Assembly (NCBI GenBank): GCA_036013505.1
Contig: CP107851.1
Coordinates: 62,001 to 126,000, forward strand
Length of the DNA stretch: 64,000 nucleotides
Reading direction: 5' to 3'
Source of the DNA: Streptomyces sp. NBC_00510
Lineage (GTDB): Bacteria > Actinomycetota > Actinomycetes > Streptomycetales > Streptomycetaceae
The notes under the pieces were generated by a model. It saw nothing but the letters and a program-made list of their open reading frames with translations. It was not told the DNA's origin and ran no database searches. Numbering within the stretch: the first letter of the stretch is position 1; each line of letters begins with the position of its first letter. Shown piece by piece: positions 1-9,167 of the stretch. The position numbers were made by a program, and so were the translations under genes.

Positions 1-912
1 GAGGTCAAACGCCGCGATCAGCGCGTACCAGCAGGCGATCACGATCGCGATGGAGCCGGCGACGCCGAGTACCGGGATCGTTATCGCCGCCCACGTCCGG
101 CGAGGGGGTGGGGGCGGCTGGGAGGCGGTCACGAGGGTGACGTCGTGGGCGGCCCACGGTGTCAGGAGGCGTCCGATGATGCCGAAGACCACGTACGCCA
201 GGCCGGCGAGGGCTGACATGACCAGCGCTACTGCCCAGGTCCGCGGCACCTGGAAGGAGGACTGGGCCTGGACGAGCATGACGCCCAGCCCCTGGCTCGC
301 CCCGAGGTACTCGCCGATGATCGCGCCGAGCAGTGCCGCGGGCGCCGCGATCCGAAGCGCTCCGAACAGGCTCGGCAGCATGGCGAAGAAGCGGATCTTG
401 AACATCGCCTGCCACTGGCTGCCACCCAGGGACCGCACGACCTGCAGTGAGGCGGGGTCTGCGGAACGCAGTCCCAGTACCACCGCGATCAAGGTGGTGA
501 AGAACACCGACAGCGCGGACAATGTCTGCTTGGGCGCGTCCCCTGGGAGCACGACGACCAGGATCGGGGCGATGGCGACCAGCGGGACGCAGAAACTGGC
601 CACCGCGATCCGCAGCAGCAGACGCTCGACCCAGGGCACCTGGACGAACACGACACCCAGCGCGAGTGCAACACCGTTGCCGGCCAGGAACCCGACGCCG
701 GCGACCGACAGCGTCGAGGTGAGGTTCGGGCCGTAGACCGGCAGGTCGTCCAGGAAGGCATGGATGACGGCCAGCGGTGTGGGCACCACCCGCAGGCCGG
801 TGAAGGAGAGGGCCAGCAGCGTCCACAGCGCCACGATCACGGCGGCGGGCGCCAGTCGCAGCAGTGCGGACCTGAGCCCTGCAACCATCACGGGTTGGGG
901 AGCGGTGCTCAT
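1..912 (-). CDS. ABC importer permease, possibly a double-domain fusion (partial)
   Basis: Membrane permease of an SsuC/TauC/ThiX-like importer. The frame opens at ATG 912, overlaps the stop of the ATPase gene as ATGA, and is still open at the left edge after 304 codons. Hydrophobic segments fill residues 20-245, and the EAA-type loop that contacts the ATPase is near 160-175 (SLGGSQWQAMFKIRF). Single permeases of this family normally end at about 250-280 residues. Here a proline run (266-270) is followed by another membrane segment (278-300) resembling a first helix, so a second permease domain probably continues outside the window. The substrate cannot be deduced. Confidence 0.85.
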   Translation of the reverse strand, partial: MSTAPQPVMVAGLRSALLRLAPAAVIVALWTLLALSFTGLRVVPTPLAVIHAFLDDLPVYGPNLTSTLSVAGVGFLAGNGVALALGVVFVQVPWVERLLLRIAVASFCVPLVAIAPILVVVLPGDAPKQTLSALSVFFTTLIAVVLGLRSADPASLQVVRSLGGSQWQAMFKIRFFAMLPSLFGALRIAAPAALLGAIIGEYLGASQGLGVMLVQAQSSFQVPRTWAVALVMSALAGLAYVVFGIIGRLLTPWAAHDVTLVTASQPPPPPRRTWAAITIPVLGVAGSIAIVIACWYALIAAFDL

Positions 913-1721
913 CGTGGCTCCCGCGTGGACTCGCCGTACAGGCCGGCCGACAGGTGGTCGCACAGTTCGTGGAAGCGCGGCGACCGCATGATGTCCGCGG
1001 TGCGCGGGCGCTCGAGTTCGATGTCGAGCACCTCGACGATGCGACCGGGCCGGGCTGCCATCAGGACGACCCGGTCGGCGAGGAAGACGGCCTCGTTGAT
1101 GGAGTGGGTGACCAGCAGCGTGGTGATGGCCCGCTCCTGCCAGATCCGCTGAAGCTCCAGGTTGAGCCGGTGCCGGGTGACCTCGTCGAGGGCACCGAAC
1201 GGCTCGTCGAGCATCAGGACGTCCGGTTCGAGGGCCAGTGCCCGTGCCAGTGCCACGCGCTGCCGCATCCCGCCGGACAGCTGAGCCGGGCGGGCCTTCT
1301 CAAAACCCTTCAGGCCGACCAGTGAGACCAGGTCGGCGATGGCCGCCTTGTCGGTGGGCCGGCCCGCGACCTCGTAGGCCATGGCGATGTTCGCGCTCAC
1401 GGTGCGCCAGGGCAGCAGGGCGGCGTCCTGGAACGCGACCCCGATGCGGTGCTGCCTGCGCACCGCGTCCGGAGCGCTCCCGTCCAGGGTTGCGGCGCCG
1501 CTGGTGGGCTGGTCGAGTCCGGCGAATATCTTGAGCAGGGTCGACTTCCCGCACCCCGAGGGCCCCAGGAGTGCGGTGAACTCGCCGTGCCGGGTGGCGA
1601 GGTCGACATTGGACAGGGCGACCACTTCGCCCTGTTTGGTGGCGAACGTCCGGCCCAGGCCCTCGGCGGTGAGGCCGCGCCGGGTGCCGGTGGTGCCCTG
1701 GCTCGGGATGGCGGTGGTCAT
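909..1721 (-). CDS. ABC importer ATPase (SsuB/TauB-like)
   Basis: Cytoplasmic ATPase, 270 aa, that would power the adjacent permease. Walker A is GPSGCGKST (53-61), the Q-loop glutamine is about 98, the signature is LSGGMRQR (148-155) and Walker B is DVLMLDEPF (168-176). These are the standard motifs of the nitrate/sulfonate/taurine importer class, and the length is typical. The chosen ATG (1721) overlaps the TGA of the upstream gene by four bases, and its own TGA overlaps the permease start in the same way, so the three genes are probably translationally coupled. A longer open frame exists upstream but lies over the preceding gene. Confidence 0.95.
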   Translation of the reverse strand: MTTAIPSQGTTGTRRGLTAEGLGRTFATKQGEVVALSNVDLATRHGEFTALLGPSGCGKSTLLKIFAGLDQPTSGAATLDGSAPDAVRRQHRIGVAFQDAALLPWRTVSANIAMAYEVAGRPTDKAAIADLVSLVGLKGFEKARPAQLSGGMRQRVALARALALEPDVLMLDEPFGALDEVTRHRLNLELQRIWQERAITTLLVTHSINEAVFLADRVVLMAARPGRIVEVLDIELERPRTADIMRSPRFHELCDHLSAGLYGESTREPR

Positions 1722-2296
1722 GCCTGCCACTCCCCGGAGGCCAGCAGCTCCTTGATGCGGTCCAGGTACTGGTGATCGCGGTTGGGGAGTTCGTTCTCGA
1801 CGTGTGAGTGGGTGGTCCAGAAGTCGTGGACCGTGCGGCCCATCTCCTGGCCCCGCCGTGTGTGGACGTCCAGGGCCCAGTCGGGGACATCGGGGCGCTT
1901 GCCCGTGTTGATGTCGTGAACGGTGAGGTTGGCCAGCTCGTCGGTGGTGCGGTCCTTGGTGCGCGTGGTGAGGAAGCGGACGGCGTGGACGGCGAACAGC
2001 CATCGGTCGCCGAAGCTGCGGTCCAGGCGCTGGTGCATCTGGTAGAGGGTGTTGATCACGATCGGCTCCTGGAAGCTGCCGTCGCCGGTGTCCTCGCAGC
2101 TGATCACCGACAACCGCATCCACAGGTGTTCTTCGAGCTCGGCACTGGTCTCGTACATCTCCCGCGCGACCAGCAGCGCGTTGTCGAGCAGCCCGCGCCG
2201 GATCGACTTCTGCAGCGCGGCGATCAGTTCATCGGCCGGGAACCCGTGCACGCTGGTGACGCGGGTCCAGGGGTCTTTCGAGTGGTGAGCAGGCAT
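1718..2296 (-). CDS. RarA/MgsA C-terminal-domain-like protein in ABC operon
   Basis: A 192-aa soluble protein between the binding-protein and ATPase genes. It resembles the C-terminal helical part of the RarA/MgsA clamp-loader-like family: a helix ALQKSIRRG near 28-36, a central SVISCEDTGDGS block around 64-75, and DWALDVHTRRGQEMG near 144-158. It has no AAA+ ATPase domain and no Walker motif. The ATGA overlap with the ATPase gene and the 49-bp gap after the binding-protein gene place it in the operon. What such a domain does beside an importer is not obvious; it may be an enzyme or regulator acting on the imported compound. The family call is by eye and moderate. Confidence 0.5.
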   Translation of the reverse strand: MPAHHSKDPWTRVTSVHGFPADELIAALQKSIRRGLLDNALLVAREMYETSAELEEHLWMRLSVISCEDTGDGSFQEPIVINTLYQMHQRLDRSFGDRWLFAVHAVRFLTTRTKDRTTDELANLTVHDINTGKRPDVPDWALDVHTRRGQEMGRTVHDFWTTHSHVENELPNRDHQYLDRIKELLASGEWQA

Positions 2297-2345
2297 GACT
2301 CGGCTTTCGTTGTCTTGATGGTGCGGTTGGCGAGCGCGGCCGGCG

Positions 2346-3386
2346 TCAGCGGACCGGCTTGGCGTCCGCGATGAGCGAGGTGTCGAAGAGCTGGTCCGCG
2401 GTGATGCCGGTGCCCAGCAGGTTCAAGGTGGCGATATTGGCCTTCACGGTGGCGTCGCTGAGCGACAGGAGGCCGTTTTGCTTGGTCTCGTCGGTCTGAA
2501 CCAGGTCGAGGTAGGTCTTGGCGCCGAGTGTCTGCTGCTTGAGGTCCAGGTGCTGGTTCTTGCCGTACTTGTTCACGATGAGTTGTGTGGCGGCGTCGGT
2601 GTTGTCCAGGGCCTTGCGCCAGCCCTCGGCAAGAGCGGAGATGATCTTGACGACGGCGGCCCTCTTGGCGGGGTCGGCCAGGGTCTGGTCGCTCACGACG
2701 AGGGCGTCGGCGACGACGTTGTAGCCGTAGTCGCTGAGCGGGAAGACCTTGGTCTTCACGCCCTGGGCGGCCAGCGTGATCGGCTGGTTGTTCAGGAACG
2801 AGGTGAAGGCGTCGCACTGGCCCGTCACCAGCGGTGACGGGTCGAAGTCCGCAGTGACGAACTTGACCTTGGCCATATCGATCTTGTTGGCCTTCAGGAC
2901 CGTCTTCATCGTCTCCAGGCCGCTGGTCTGAATGCACAGCCGCTTGCCCTCGAGGTCCTTGAGGGTGTTGACGGGGGCGCTTGCAAGCGACATGACGCTG
3001 GTCGGGTTGGTCTGCAAGGTGGCCGCCACGATCTTCAGCGGCGCCCCCGCCAGGATCGCCTTGGCCGCAATGTCGGCCGATGTCAGACCCACCAGGGCCT
3101 TGCCGCTGACGACCAGCGGCTCCACGGTGACGCTCGGCCCGCCCGGCGCGACAGTAACGTCAACACCCTTGTCCTTGAAGAAACCGGAATCCAGGGCCGT
3201 GTACGGCCCCATGTTCTCCACGTTGGCAATCCACCCCAACTGCAGCGTCCCGCCCTTGGAACCGGCAGCAGCAGACGAGCCACCCCCGCAGCCGGACAGC
3301 AGACCGACCGAGGCGACGGCAACCACCGAAGCAAGAACACGGATACCCCGAATACGGGCATGGCGGGAAAGGTGACGTGAAAGCAT
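2346..3386 (-). CDS. ABC importer substrate-binding lipoprotein (SsuA/THI5-like)
   Basis: Extracellular solute-binding lipoprotein, 346 aa. A basic N-terminus and hydrophobic stretch lead to a lipobox LLSGC with the lipidated cysteine at residue 33. The mature part shows the NMT1/SsuA fold signature: YTALDSGFFKDKGVDVTV after the first strand, then NTLKDLEGKRLCIQTSG. Ligands of this family include sulfonates, nitrate and thiamine precursors, and the sequence does not discriminate among them. ATG 3386 follows a GAGGA ribosome-binding site by eight bases. It is the first gene of the operon running leftwards to the permease. Confidence 0.9.
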   Translation of the reverse strand: MLSRHLSRHARIRGIRVLASVVAVASVGLLSGCGGGSSAAAGSKGGTLQLGWIANVENMGPYTALDSGFFKDKGVDVTVAPGGPSVTVEPLVVSGKALVGLTSADIAAKAILAGAPLKIVAATLQTNPTSVMSLASAPVNTLKDLEGKRLCIQTSGLETMKTVLKANKIDMAKVKFVTADFDPSPLVTGQCDAFTSFLNNQPITLAAQGVKTKVFPLSDYGYNVVADALVVSDQTLADPAKRAAVVKIISALAEGWRKALDNTDAATQLIVNKYGKNQHLDLKQQTLGAKTYLDLVQTDETKQNGLLSLSDATVKANIATLNLLGTGITADQLFDTSLIADAKPVR

Positions 3387-3589
3387 GGTATGTCCTCATG
3401 GTGGCAAGTCGGCGTCGTACAGACGCCGGTGACGAATCCATGCCGACCCCACTGCCGTCCGGTCACGGACGGGCGCATGAGCGCAGCAGTGACGTCGAGC
3501 GCGGGCACACGGAAGCCTGAAGAAACAGGCCCCAAAAGGTGTGCTGAAACCGCCTCGAAGGCCGGGTCGGCGCGAGGACGGTGCGGCTA

Positions 3590-3603
3590 CTGATTCAGAT
3601 CAG
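3590..3603. promoter_or_regulatory. Inverted repeat upstream of the importer operon
   Basis: CTGATTCAGATCAG contains a perfect five-base inverted repeat around four bases, about 205 bp upstream of the importer operon start. It could be an operator. No promoter elements were firmly assigned. Confidence 0.3.
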
Positions 3604-3656
3604 ACCTGCGGGGGCGCGTGAGTTGGAACGCCGCCACACACCGAGGAACCAAGGGC

Positions 3657-3671
3657 TGATGCTCAGCATCA
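3657..3671. promoter_or_regulatory. Perfect 7-1-7 palindrome (candidate operator)
   Basis: TGATGCTCAGCATCA is a perfect palindrome around one central base, upstream of the importer operon and 54 bp from the smaller inverted repeat. The form fits a dimeric repressor site. No regulator gene lies beside it in the window. Confidence 0.4.
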
Positions 3672-3975
3672 CAGGCCTCCTTGATTCGTTGCTCGGCAAC
3701 AGCGCCGGCCGCGCTGCCAGGGGAAACAGTAAGCATTCCGCTTGCTGTGCGCCATCCCCTGCCGGGCACCAATTTGGAGAAATGAACAACGCCCGCCCGG
3801 CGGGCGCACCTTTGCGACGCCATCCCCTGACGCCGGCGGCACCGACCGCCGCCTGGGTCCGACGGCAAGAGCGGGAAGCGGTGGAGCAGGTGAAGCGAGA
3901 TCCGGGCGACCGTTCTGGCAGACATGTCCGTGTCCTCCACGCTGGGCGCATTCGAGATGCTGCGCGAGCAGTACG

Positions 3976-4059
3976 CACTACGGGCCGGTGCTGTCATTGG
4001 ACGACGCGATCGGGACGAAAGTGCGCGCCCTCGCTGACATCGCCCCCGGCGACGTGATC
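3976..4059 (+). pseudogene. Possible relic of an AbiEii-type nucleotidyltransferase
   Basis: A 28-codon stretch reading YGPVLSLDDAIGTKVRAL resembles the block GPVLxxDDAxGxKxxAL found near the C-terminal half of AbiEii/AntiAbiEi-system nucleotidyltransferase toxins. It has no start codon of its own, and the frame on either side loses similarity, so it would be a decayed fragment. The match is short and was made by eye. Confidence 0.3.
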
Positions 4060-4332
4060 AGGTTCCGCATCAAGGGAACCAAGCGGCACAGCTGCCCGTT
4101 GGGCTGCCGCACAGCAGTGGCGACCGACCCCAAGGTCGACGGTGGATTAAACGCACTGGCAGCAGGACCGGCGCTCGCCGAGGGCAGGTGGCGGCGGCAG
4201 CCAGGGCTCTGGGCGTGTCGGGCCTCTTGTCCGCGGGTCACCCTCCTGTCACTATTGCGCCGAATTAGTGCCGAGAATCGGTCTATGACGTGATGTCGTG
4301 TCTGGCTGATTCGTCGCGTGAGGGGGCCGCGT

Positions 4333-4914
4333 ATGGCAAGCATCGGCTGGTACGTGAAGAAGCTGTCCTTGGGGCTGGGCGCGATGGGCGTCCTCATAGC
4401 GTGGGATCGCTACGATCAGGGACCCGCGGCAGCGGATGATCCGGCGGGCAACGCGGCTGGGGACGTCGGCCTGTACTCATGGGTGGGGTTCACCACTGGT
4501 GAAGCTGTGGTGCACGCGAAGTCCATGCGTCCCGTGAACATCCCCAGCGATGGCTTGCCTTCCTGGCTAGGCGATCCGTTCCACGACTACGTCGTGCACT
4601 TCGGCCTGGCCAACTCCGGAAGCGGGCTGGGAGCGTTCGTCCAGATGTCGTTCGACATCTACGAGAAGTCGCAGCAGATCTACAGCGCTCAGCCGGCACC
4701 CATGGTCGAGCTGGCTGATGGAAGCTTCGGCCTCACGAATGAATCCTTCCTCGATCGCCTGACCTACCACCCCTGGACTGACTTCCTCGACGGTCCGGCA
4801 TCTCTCATGGGCATGACCGCTCAGGGGCCCGTCCGCGCCAATGAGCTGTGGCGGGTGCTGACCACCCCCAACGAGTCACTCGACTTCTGGGCGGCGGCGG
4901 CTGGGATCGAATGA
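4333..4914 (+). CDS. Hypothetical protein
   Basis: A 193-aa protein of unknown function. ATG 4333 is preferred over the in-frame GTG 4318 because the purine run GAGGGGG sits about seven bases upstream of it. A weakly hydrophobic segment (residues 9-25) could be a membrane anchor or an inefficient signal. The rest is mixed alpha/beta in character, with Trp/Tyr-rich stretches and no cysteine pairs or known catalytic motif. It lies 58 bp upstream of the LGFP-like gene on the same strand and may be co-transcribed with it. Confidence 0.6.
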   Translation: MASIGWYVKKLSLGLGAMGVLIAWDRYDQGPAAADDPAGNAAGDVGLYSWVGFTTGEAVVHAKSMRPVNIPSDGLPSWLGDPFHDYVVHFGLANSGSGLGAFVQMSFDIYEKSQQIYSAQPAPMVELADGSFGLTNESFLDRLTYHPWTDFLDGPASLMGMTAQGPVRANELWRVLTTPNESLDFWAAAAGIE

Positions 4915-4972
4915 GCCGCGCCCACGCAACCGTGAGTACGAGCCGTGTGTGGCAACGAGAGGAGAGGCCACG

Positions 4973-5935
4973 ATGTCCGTAGATCGTTGGGGCCACGCCA
5001 TGGCCCGGAAAATGGACCCGAGCCCGGAGAGCATTGCGGCGGCGGAGAGGGCAGCGGCCGCAGCCAGGATCCACCAAAATGCTGGAACGAGCTACCTGCC
5101 CCCCGGAAACGAAACGGGGGCCATATCGCGTGCCATCACGCCGAGGACGCCCGGTGAAGGGGACACGGCACGCAAGGCGATTGAAGGTCACTGGCTGGCG
5201 CATGGGGGTGCGGACGGACCGCTGGGCAACCCGACAAACGGCGCCCAGCTCCTGGTCCTTGACAACGAGGGTGGCCGGGCCAGTGCCTACGAGGGCGGCT
5301 CTATCTACTGGTGGCCTGACATCGGCCCGCAAACGGTCTCGAAGGTAGTCGTGCGGTATCGCGGCATGAACTGCTTCCACGAGACGAACCGCTTCAGCGG
5401 GAGCGACGAGCCGTACTTCATCCTCGGCTACCAAGGCGACACCGGATCCGGGACGCTCAACCCCATCCAGTACGACGACGTCGACGCCGGCGGGTCGTTT
5501 CCCTACCCCATCGCGGAGGTCTACAGCGGCAACCCAGGGAAGGGCCTTCTTCTACCTGCCGTCCTGATGGAACACGATGAGGGAGACCCCGCCCATTACC
5601 ACACCCTGGTGGCAACGGCTGTGGGTACAGCAGCAGGGCTCACTGTGGCAGCGGTTGCACTGATCGTGAGCGTCGGCGCCGGCGCGGTGGCAGCCCCGCT
5701 CGTGACCGCGGCTGTCCCTTTCCTTATCGAGGCACTCGACGGCGCCATCGGTTCAGCCGAGGACTTCATCGACCAGGCCGTGTTGGCGATCTCGGCCAGG
5801 CAGCTCCTCACCACCTGGCAGCAGCCACTGCAGTACGAGCGCGATGTCGAGTACGACCTTGCAACTCCGCTCCTCTCCGGGCAAGGCGGCGCATACAAGG
5901 CCTACTTCGACATCGAGCTCTACAGCTGGGACTGA
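4973..5935 (+). CDS. LGFP-repeat-like protein with membrane segments
   Basis: A 320-aa protein of unknown role. ATG 4973 is chosen because GAGAGGAGAG lies just upstream; an upstream in-frame ATG has no such site. Residues 67-110 (AIEGHWLAHGGADGPLGNPTN and following, ending in a YEGGSIYWWP turn) match the LGFP repeat, a module found in secreted actinobacterial proteins and thought to bind the cell envelope. Two adjacent hydrophobic stretches occupy about 208-250. No signal peptide is visible, which is odd for an LGFP protein. The following 377 bases have no recognised gene. Confidence 0.6.
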   Translation: MSVDRWGHAMARKMDPSPESIAAAERAAAAARIHQNAGTSYLPPGNETGAISRAITPRTPGEGDTARKAIEGHWLAHGGADGPLGNPTNGAQLLVLDNEGGRASAYEGGSIYWWPDIGPQTVSKVVVRYRGMNCFHETNRFSGSDEPYFILGYQGDTGSGTLNPIQYDDVDAGGSFPYPIAEVYSGNPGKGLLLPAVLMEHDEGDPAHYHTLVATAVGTAAGLTVAAVALIVSVGAGAVAAPLVTAAVPFLIEALDGAIGSAEDFIDQAVLAISARQLLTTWQQPLQYERDVEYDLATPLLSGQGGAYKAYFDIELYSWD

Positions 5936-6312
5936 CTCCTGCCGCCAACGAACCATCGCAGCCATGGACGGCTGGCAAAAGCCCGCATATGCACGTGCCA
6001 GCCAAGTCCAGCGCGGCTGGTCGTGGGCTTCCCACGGCGGGACGGAAGACGTGTCCAACCCGGCTCTTCCGCCACGGCGTGCTGTACCCCACCCATCGGG
6101 TTCGGCGCACCCCTCCGGCCCCAGCGCGGGGCCCGCGCCGCACGAACGTAGTACAGCCCCTCCACGGCCGTCTGTCTCACCAGCGGGTACTCGGCCGGGG
6201 AGTGGCCCGACGCCAGTTGAGCCAGGGCGGCGCCCCGCCCTGAGAGGCCCTTGCGCACCCCCTGAGCCCTCCCTGTGAGCTGCGGGTCTTTACGCATTTC
6301 CCGTCCCGGCGG
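5936..6312. other. Non-coding stretch before the EACC1-caspase pair
   Basis: No gene recognised. The minus strand is open through part of it but has no start with a ribosome-binding site and no recognisable motif. The promoter of the following pair should lie at the right end, where the sequence becomes less GC-rich (around 6284-6340). Confidence 0.4.
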
Positions 6313-6756
6313 ATGATCCCCTCGTACAGTGGCGCAATAGTAACTCTTGTCCCGGGGGCGACGTTGGAGTCCAGGCTGCTCATCGAAGACGCCGACGCGG
6401 GGGCGGCGGCCGTAGAGCTCGGGGAGCTGGCGGAGTGGCTCCGGCACGAGCGGGAGCTGAGGGGAAGGGTCCGGCTGGAGCACGGCGTGCCAGCGCCCGA
6501 CGAGATGAGCGGCGGGCTGCCCGAGGCGCTCGTGGTCGCGCTCTCCACCGGCGGGGCTGCCACCGTGCTCGCGCGGGCGGCCGTCGAGTGGGTCAAGCAC
6601 CGCACGCGGGACGTGACCCTGAAGGTGGTCCGTTCGAGCGGGGAGAGCTTCGAGGTCAGCGTGCAACGGGCCACCTCGGACGACGCGCTGGTCACCCGAC
6701 TCCTCGACTTCCTGGGGCCGGACGAGCAGAGCACGGACTCCGATGAGACGGCCTGA
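6313..6756 (+). CDS. EACC1-type effector-associated protein
   Basis: Small protein of up to 147 aa matching the EACC1 family (effector-associated constant component 1), which accompanies caspase- or trypsin-like effectors in actinobacterial conflict systems. Visible hallmarks are [13 protein letters not shown] (about 41-53), a glycine/alanine-rich hydrophobic helix with [15 protein letters not shown] (about 90-104), and a final TRLLDFL helix. Its end overlaps the caspase-Hsp70 start by 14 bases, so the two are translationally coupled. ATG 6313 has a poor ribosome-binding site; an in-frame TTG at 6364 gives a start closer to the second EACC1 gene of the window. Its likely role is to bridge or regulate the caspase effector. 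Confidence 0.75.
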   Translation: MIPSYSGAIVTLVPGATLESRLLIEDADAGAAAVELGELAEWLRHERELRGRVRLEHGVPAPDEMSGGLPEALVVALSTGGAATVLARAAVEWVKHRTRDVTLKVVRSSGESFEVSVQRATSDDALVTRLLDFLGPDEQSTDSDETA

Positions 6757-9148
6757 CAGCGCCAGATCGCGTGTCGTGCTCGTCGGTACCTCCACCTACC
6801 CCGCCGATCCCTCCCTGCAGGACCTGCCCTCCGTACGGAACAACCTCGACGACCTGGTGAGCGCGTTCAGCCAGCCCGCGCACGGCTGGTTCACCGAGGA
6901 GAACTGCACGGTCGTACGAGACCCCACACGGGCGGAGCAGGTCCACAGGCGGCTCGCGGAGATCACGCCGCAGGCCGAGGACCTTCTGCTCGTCTACTTC
7001 GCCGGGCACGGGCTCCTCGACAGCCGCGGCAATCTGTACCTGGGGCTCTCCGAGACCCGCCGTGACCTGCTGCGGTACACGGCCATGCCGTTCGACGGGG
7101 TGCGCGAACTCATCGCCGACAGCCCCGCCCGCAACCGCGTCGTCATCCTCGACTGCTGCTACTCGGGACGCGCCATCGACGTGCTGGCCTCCGACGACGT
7201 CGTGATGGACCAGACGCAGATCACCGGCTCGTACACCCTCACCGCGACCGCAAGCGGGGTCACGGCGCTAGCGCCGAGCGGGGAGCGGAACACCGCCTTC
7301 ACCGGCCAGTTGCTGCGGCTGCTCAAGGAGGGCGATCCGCGGGCGCCGGAGGACCTGACGCTGGATCACGTGTACCGGTCCCTGTACCGGGGGCTGCGCG
7401 GCCGGGGGCTGCCCGAGCCGCGGCGGCAGGGTACGGACACGGTCGAAGACCTGGTGCTGGCCCGGAATCTGGGGTACCGACCGCCGGCCGGCGGGGGCCA
7501 CGACGAGGCTGCCGATCGCGGGGGCCGACTGCTCGTCGACGACGCGGAGCAGCTCGGGCACCACGGGGACCCGGCGGGGGCCGCCAGCCGTTACGCGGAG
7601 ATCCACCGGCTGCTCACGAAGCTCTACGGGGCCGACTCGTCGAACGTGCGCAGCGCATGGGCGAGCGTGACCTACTGGGGATCGCAGGCCCCGCTGAACA
7701 CCGGCGGGCCACCCACCCCTGTCGGACGTGCCGTGGGCATCGACTTCGGCACCACCAACTCGGTCGTCTGCGCGCTGGAGTACGGCGAGCCCAGCGTCAT
7801 CGCCAATGCCGAAGGCGCCAGGACCACGCCGTCCGTCGTCGTCTTTGCCAAGAACGGCCAAGTGCTGGTCGGCGAGGTCGCCAAGCGCCAGGCGATCACC
7901 AACCCGGACCTGACCGTCCGCGCCGTCAAGCAACACCTGGGCAGCGACTGGAAGTACACGGTGGGCGGGCGGGAGTACGACGCCCCGCAGATCGCCGCCC
8001 TCGTCCTCCAGAAGCTGAAGCGGGACGCGGAGGCCTACCTGGGCGAGGAGGTGGCCGAGGCCGTCCTCACCGTCCCCGCCCACTACGGCGACGCCCAGCG
8101 CCAGGCGGTCAAGGAAGCCGGCGAGATGGCCGGGCTGAACGTCCTTCGGATCGTCAACGAGCCCACGGCGGCCGCCCTCGCCTACGGGCTGGAGGAGGAC
8201 GCGGACCAGCGGATGGTCCTCGTCTTCAGCCTCGGCGGCGGCACCTTCGACGTATCGGTACTAGAGATCGGCGACGGCGTCGTCGAGGTGAAGGGCACCA
8301 ACGGGGACACCCACCTCGGGGGAGAGGACTGGGACCAGCGCATCATCGACCACCTGGTCCAACGGTTCCGGTCCGGCCACGGCGTGAACCTCGGCAAGGA
8401 CAGGATGGCCATGCAACGGCTGCGCGAGGCCGCCGAGAAGGCGAAGATCGAGCTGTCCTCCTCCAGGGAGACAGCGATCAATCTGCCCTACATCATCGCC
8501 TCCCCCGAGGGCCCGCTACACCTCGACGAGACCCTCACCCGCGCTCAGTTCCAGCGGCTCACGGCCGACCTGCTGGACCGCTGCCGTGCACCGTTCCGCG
8601 CCGTCCTCCAGGACACGGGACTCGACGTCCGCCGCATCGACCACGTCGTGCTCGTCGGTGGCGCCACCCGGATGCCCGCCGTCCGTGACCTCGTCCAGCA
8701 ACTGACCGGCGGCAAACGGCTGAAGGAGGGCGTGAACCCGGAGGAGGTCGTAGCCGTCGGCGCCGCGCTTCAGGCCGCCGTCCTCCACGGGGAGGTCTCC
8801 GACGTCCTCGTGCTCGCCGTAGCCCCCCAGTCCCTCGGCATCGAGACCACGGGTGGCGTCATGACAAAGATCATCGAGAAGGACACCCCTATTCCGACGA
8901 AGCGCTCGGAGATCTTCACGACGGCTGAGAACAACCAGACGTCCATCATGATCCAGGTCTTCCGCGGCGAACGCGAACGAACCGCCGACAACGAGAAGGT
9001 AGGCACCTTCGAACTGACGGACCTGACCCTGGCCCCGAAAGGCGTCCCCCAGATCGAGGTCACGTTCGAGATAGACGTGGACAACGCGCTGCGCGTTACG
9101 GCGAAGGATCTGGCGACGGGCAGAGAGCAGCGAATCACACGCAGCTGA
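6743..9148 (+). CDS. Caspase-Hsp70 fusion protein
   Basis: An 801-aa cytoplasmic protein. Residues 10-245 form a caspase-like peptidase: histidine 89 in YFAGHG and cysteine 139 in LDCCYSG make the dyad. A helical linker (about 250-325) leads to an Hsp70 unit starting at [11 protein letters not shown] (about 331). It keeps [22 protein letters not shown] and [13 protein letters not shown], followed by a complete beta-sandwich substrate domain. The protein stops at GREQRITRS, where DnaK would begin its helical lid, so the lid is absent. In the second phosphate loop the usual DLGGGTFD is SLGGGTFD (Ser496), which should weaken ATP hydrolysis. Inference: the Hsp70 part senses misfolded or foreign protein and gates the peptidase. 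Confidence 0.9.
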   Translation: MRRPDSARSRVVLVGTSTYPADPSLQDLPSVRNNLDDLVSAFSQPAHGWFTEENCTVVRDPTRAEQVHRRLAEITPQAEDLLLVYFAGHGLLDSRGNLYLGLSETRRDLLRYTAMPFDGVRELIADSPARNRVVILDCCYSGRAIDVLASDDVVMDQTQITGSYTLTATASGVTALAPSGERNTAFTGQLLRLLKEGDPRAPEDLTLDHVYRSLYRGLRGRGLPEPRRQGTDTVEDLVLARNLGYRPPAGGGHDEAADRGGRLLVDDAEQLGHHGDPAGAASRYAEIHRLLTKLYGADSSNVRSAWASVTYWGSQAPLNTGGPPTPVGRAVGIDFGTTNSVVCALEYGEPSVIANAEGARTTPSVVVFAKNGQVLVGEVAKRQAITNPDLTVRAVKQHLGSDWKYTVGGREYDAPQIAALVLQKLKRDAEAYLGEEVAEAVLTVPAHYGDAQRQAVKEAGEMAGLNVLRIVNEPTAAALAYGLEEDADQRMVLVFSLGGGTFDVSVLEIGDGVVEVKGTNGDTHLGGEDWDQRIIDHLVQRFRSGHGVNLGKDRMAMQRLREAAEKAKIELSSSRETAINLPYIIASPEGPLHLDETLTRAQFQRLTADLLDRCRAPFRAVLQDTGLDVRRIDHVVLVGGATRMPAVRDLVQQLTGGKRLKEGVNPEEVVAVGAALQAAVLHGEVSDVLVLAVAPQSLGIETTGGVMTKIIEKDTPIPTKRSEIFTTAENNQTSIMIQVFRGERERTADNEKVGTFELTDLTLAPKGVPQIEVTFEIDVDNALRVTAKDLATGREQRITRS

Positions 9149-9167
9149 ACAGTTCCCCACGACCCGA

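Larger units (their letters stand above)
3387..4332. other. Intergenic region with palindromes, a repeated dodecamer and a gene relic
   Basis: No intact gene was recognised here. Besides the two palindromes, the dodecamer CGCCATCCCCTG occurs at 3750-3761 and again at 3818-3829, on either side of a GC-rich 7-1-7 palindrome at 3791-3805. A possible AbiEii-type fragment lies at 3976-4059. Open frames on both strands show no consistent coding character. Confidence 0.5.

Noticed and set aside
3387..3800. TPP riboswitch upstream of the THI5-like importer
   Set aside because: The minus-strand leader lacks the conserved CUGAGA and the ACCUGAUC-type segments of the thi-box.
5920..6795. Minus-strand frame covering the EACC1 gene and its upstream region
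   Set aside because: The EACC1 family match and its coupling to the caspase on the plus strand explain the region better.
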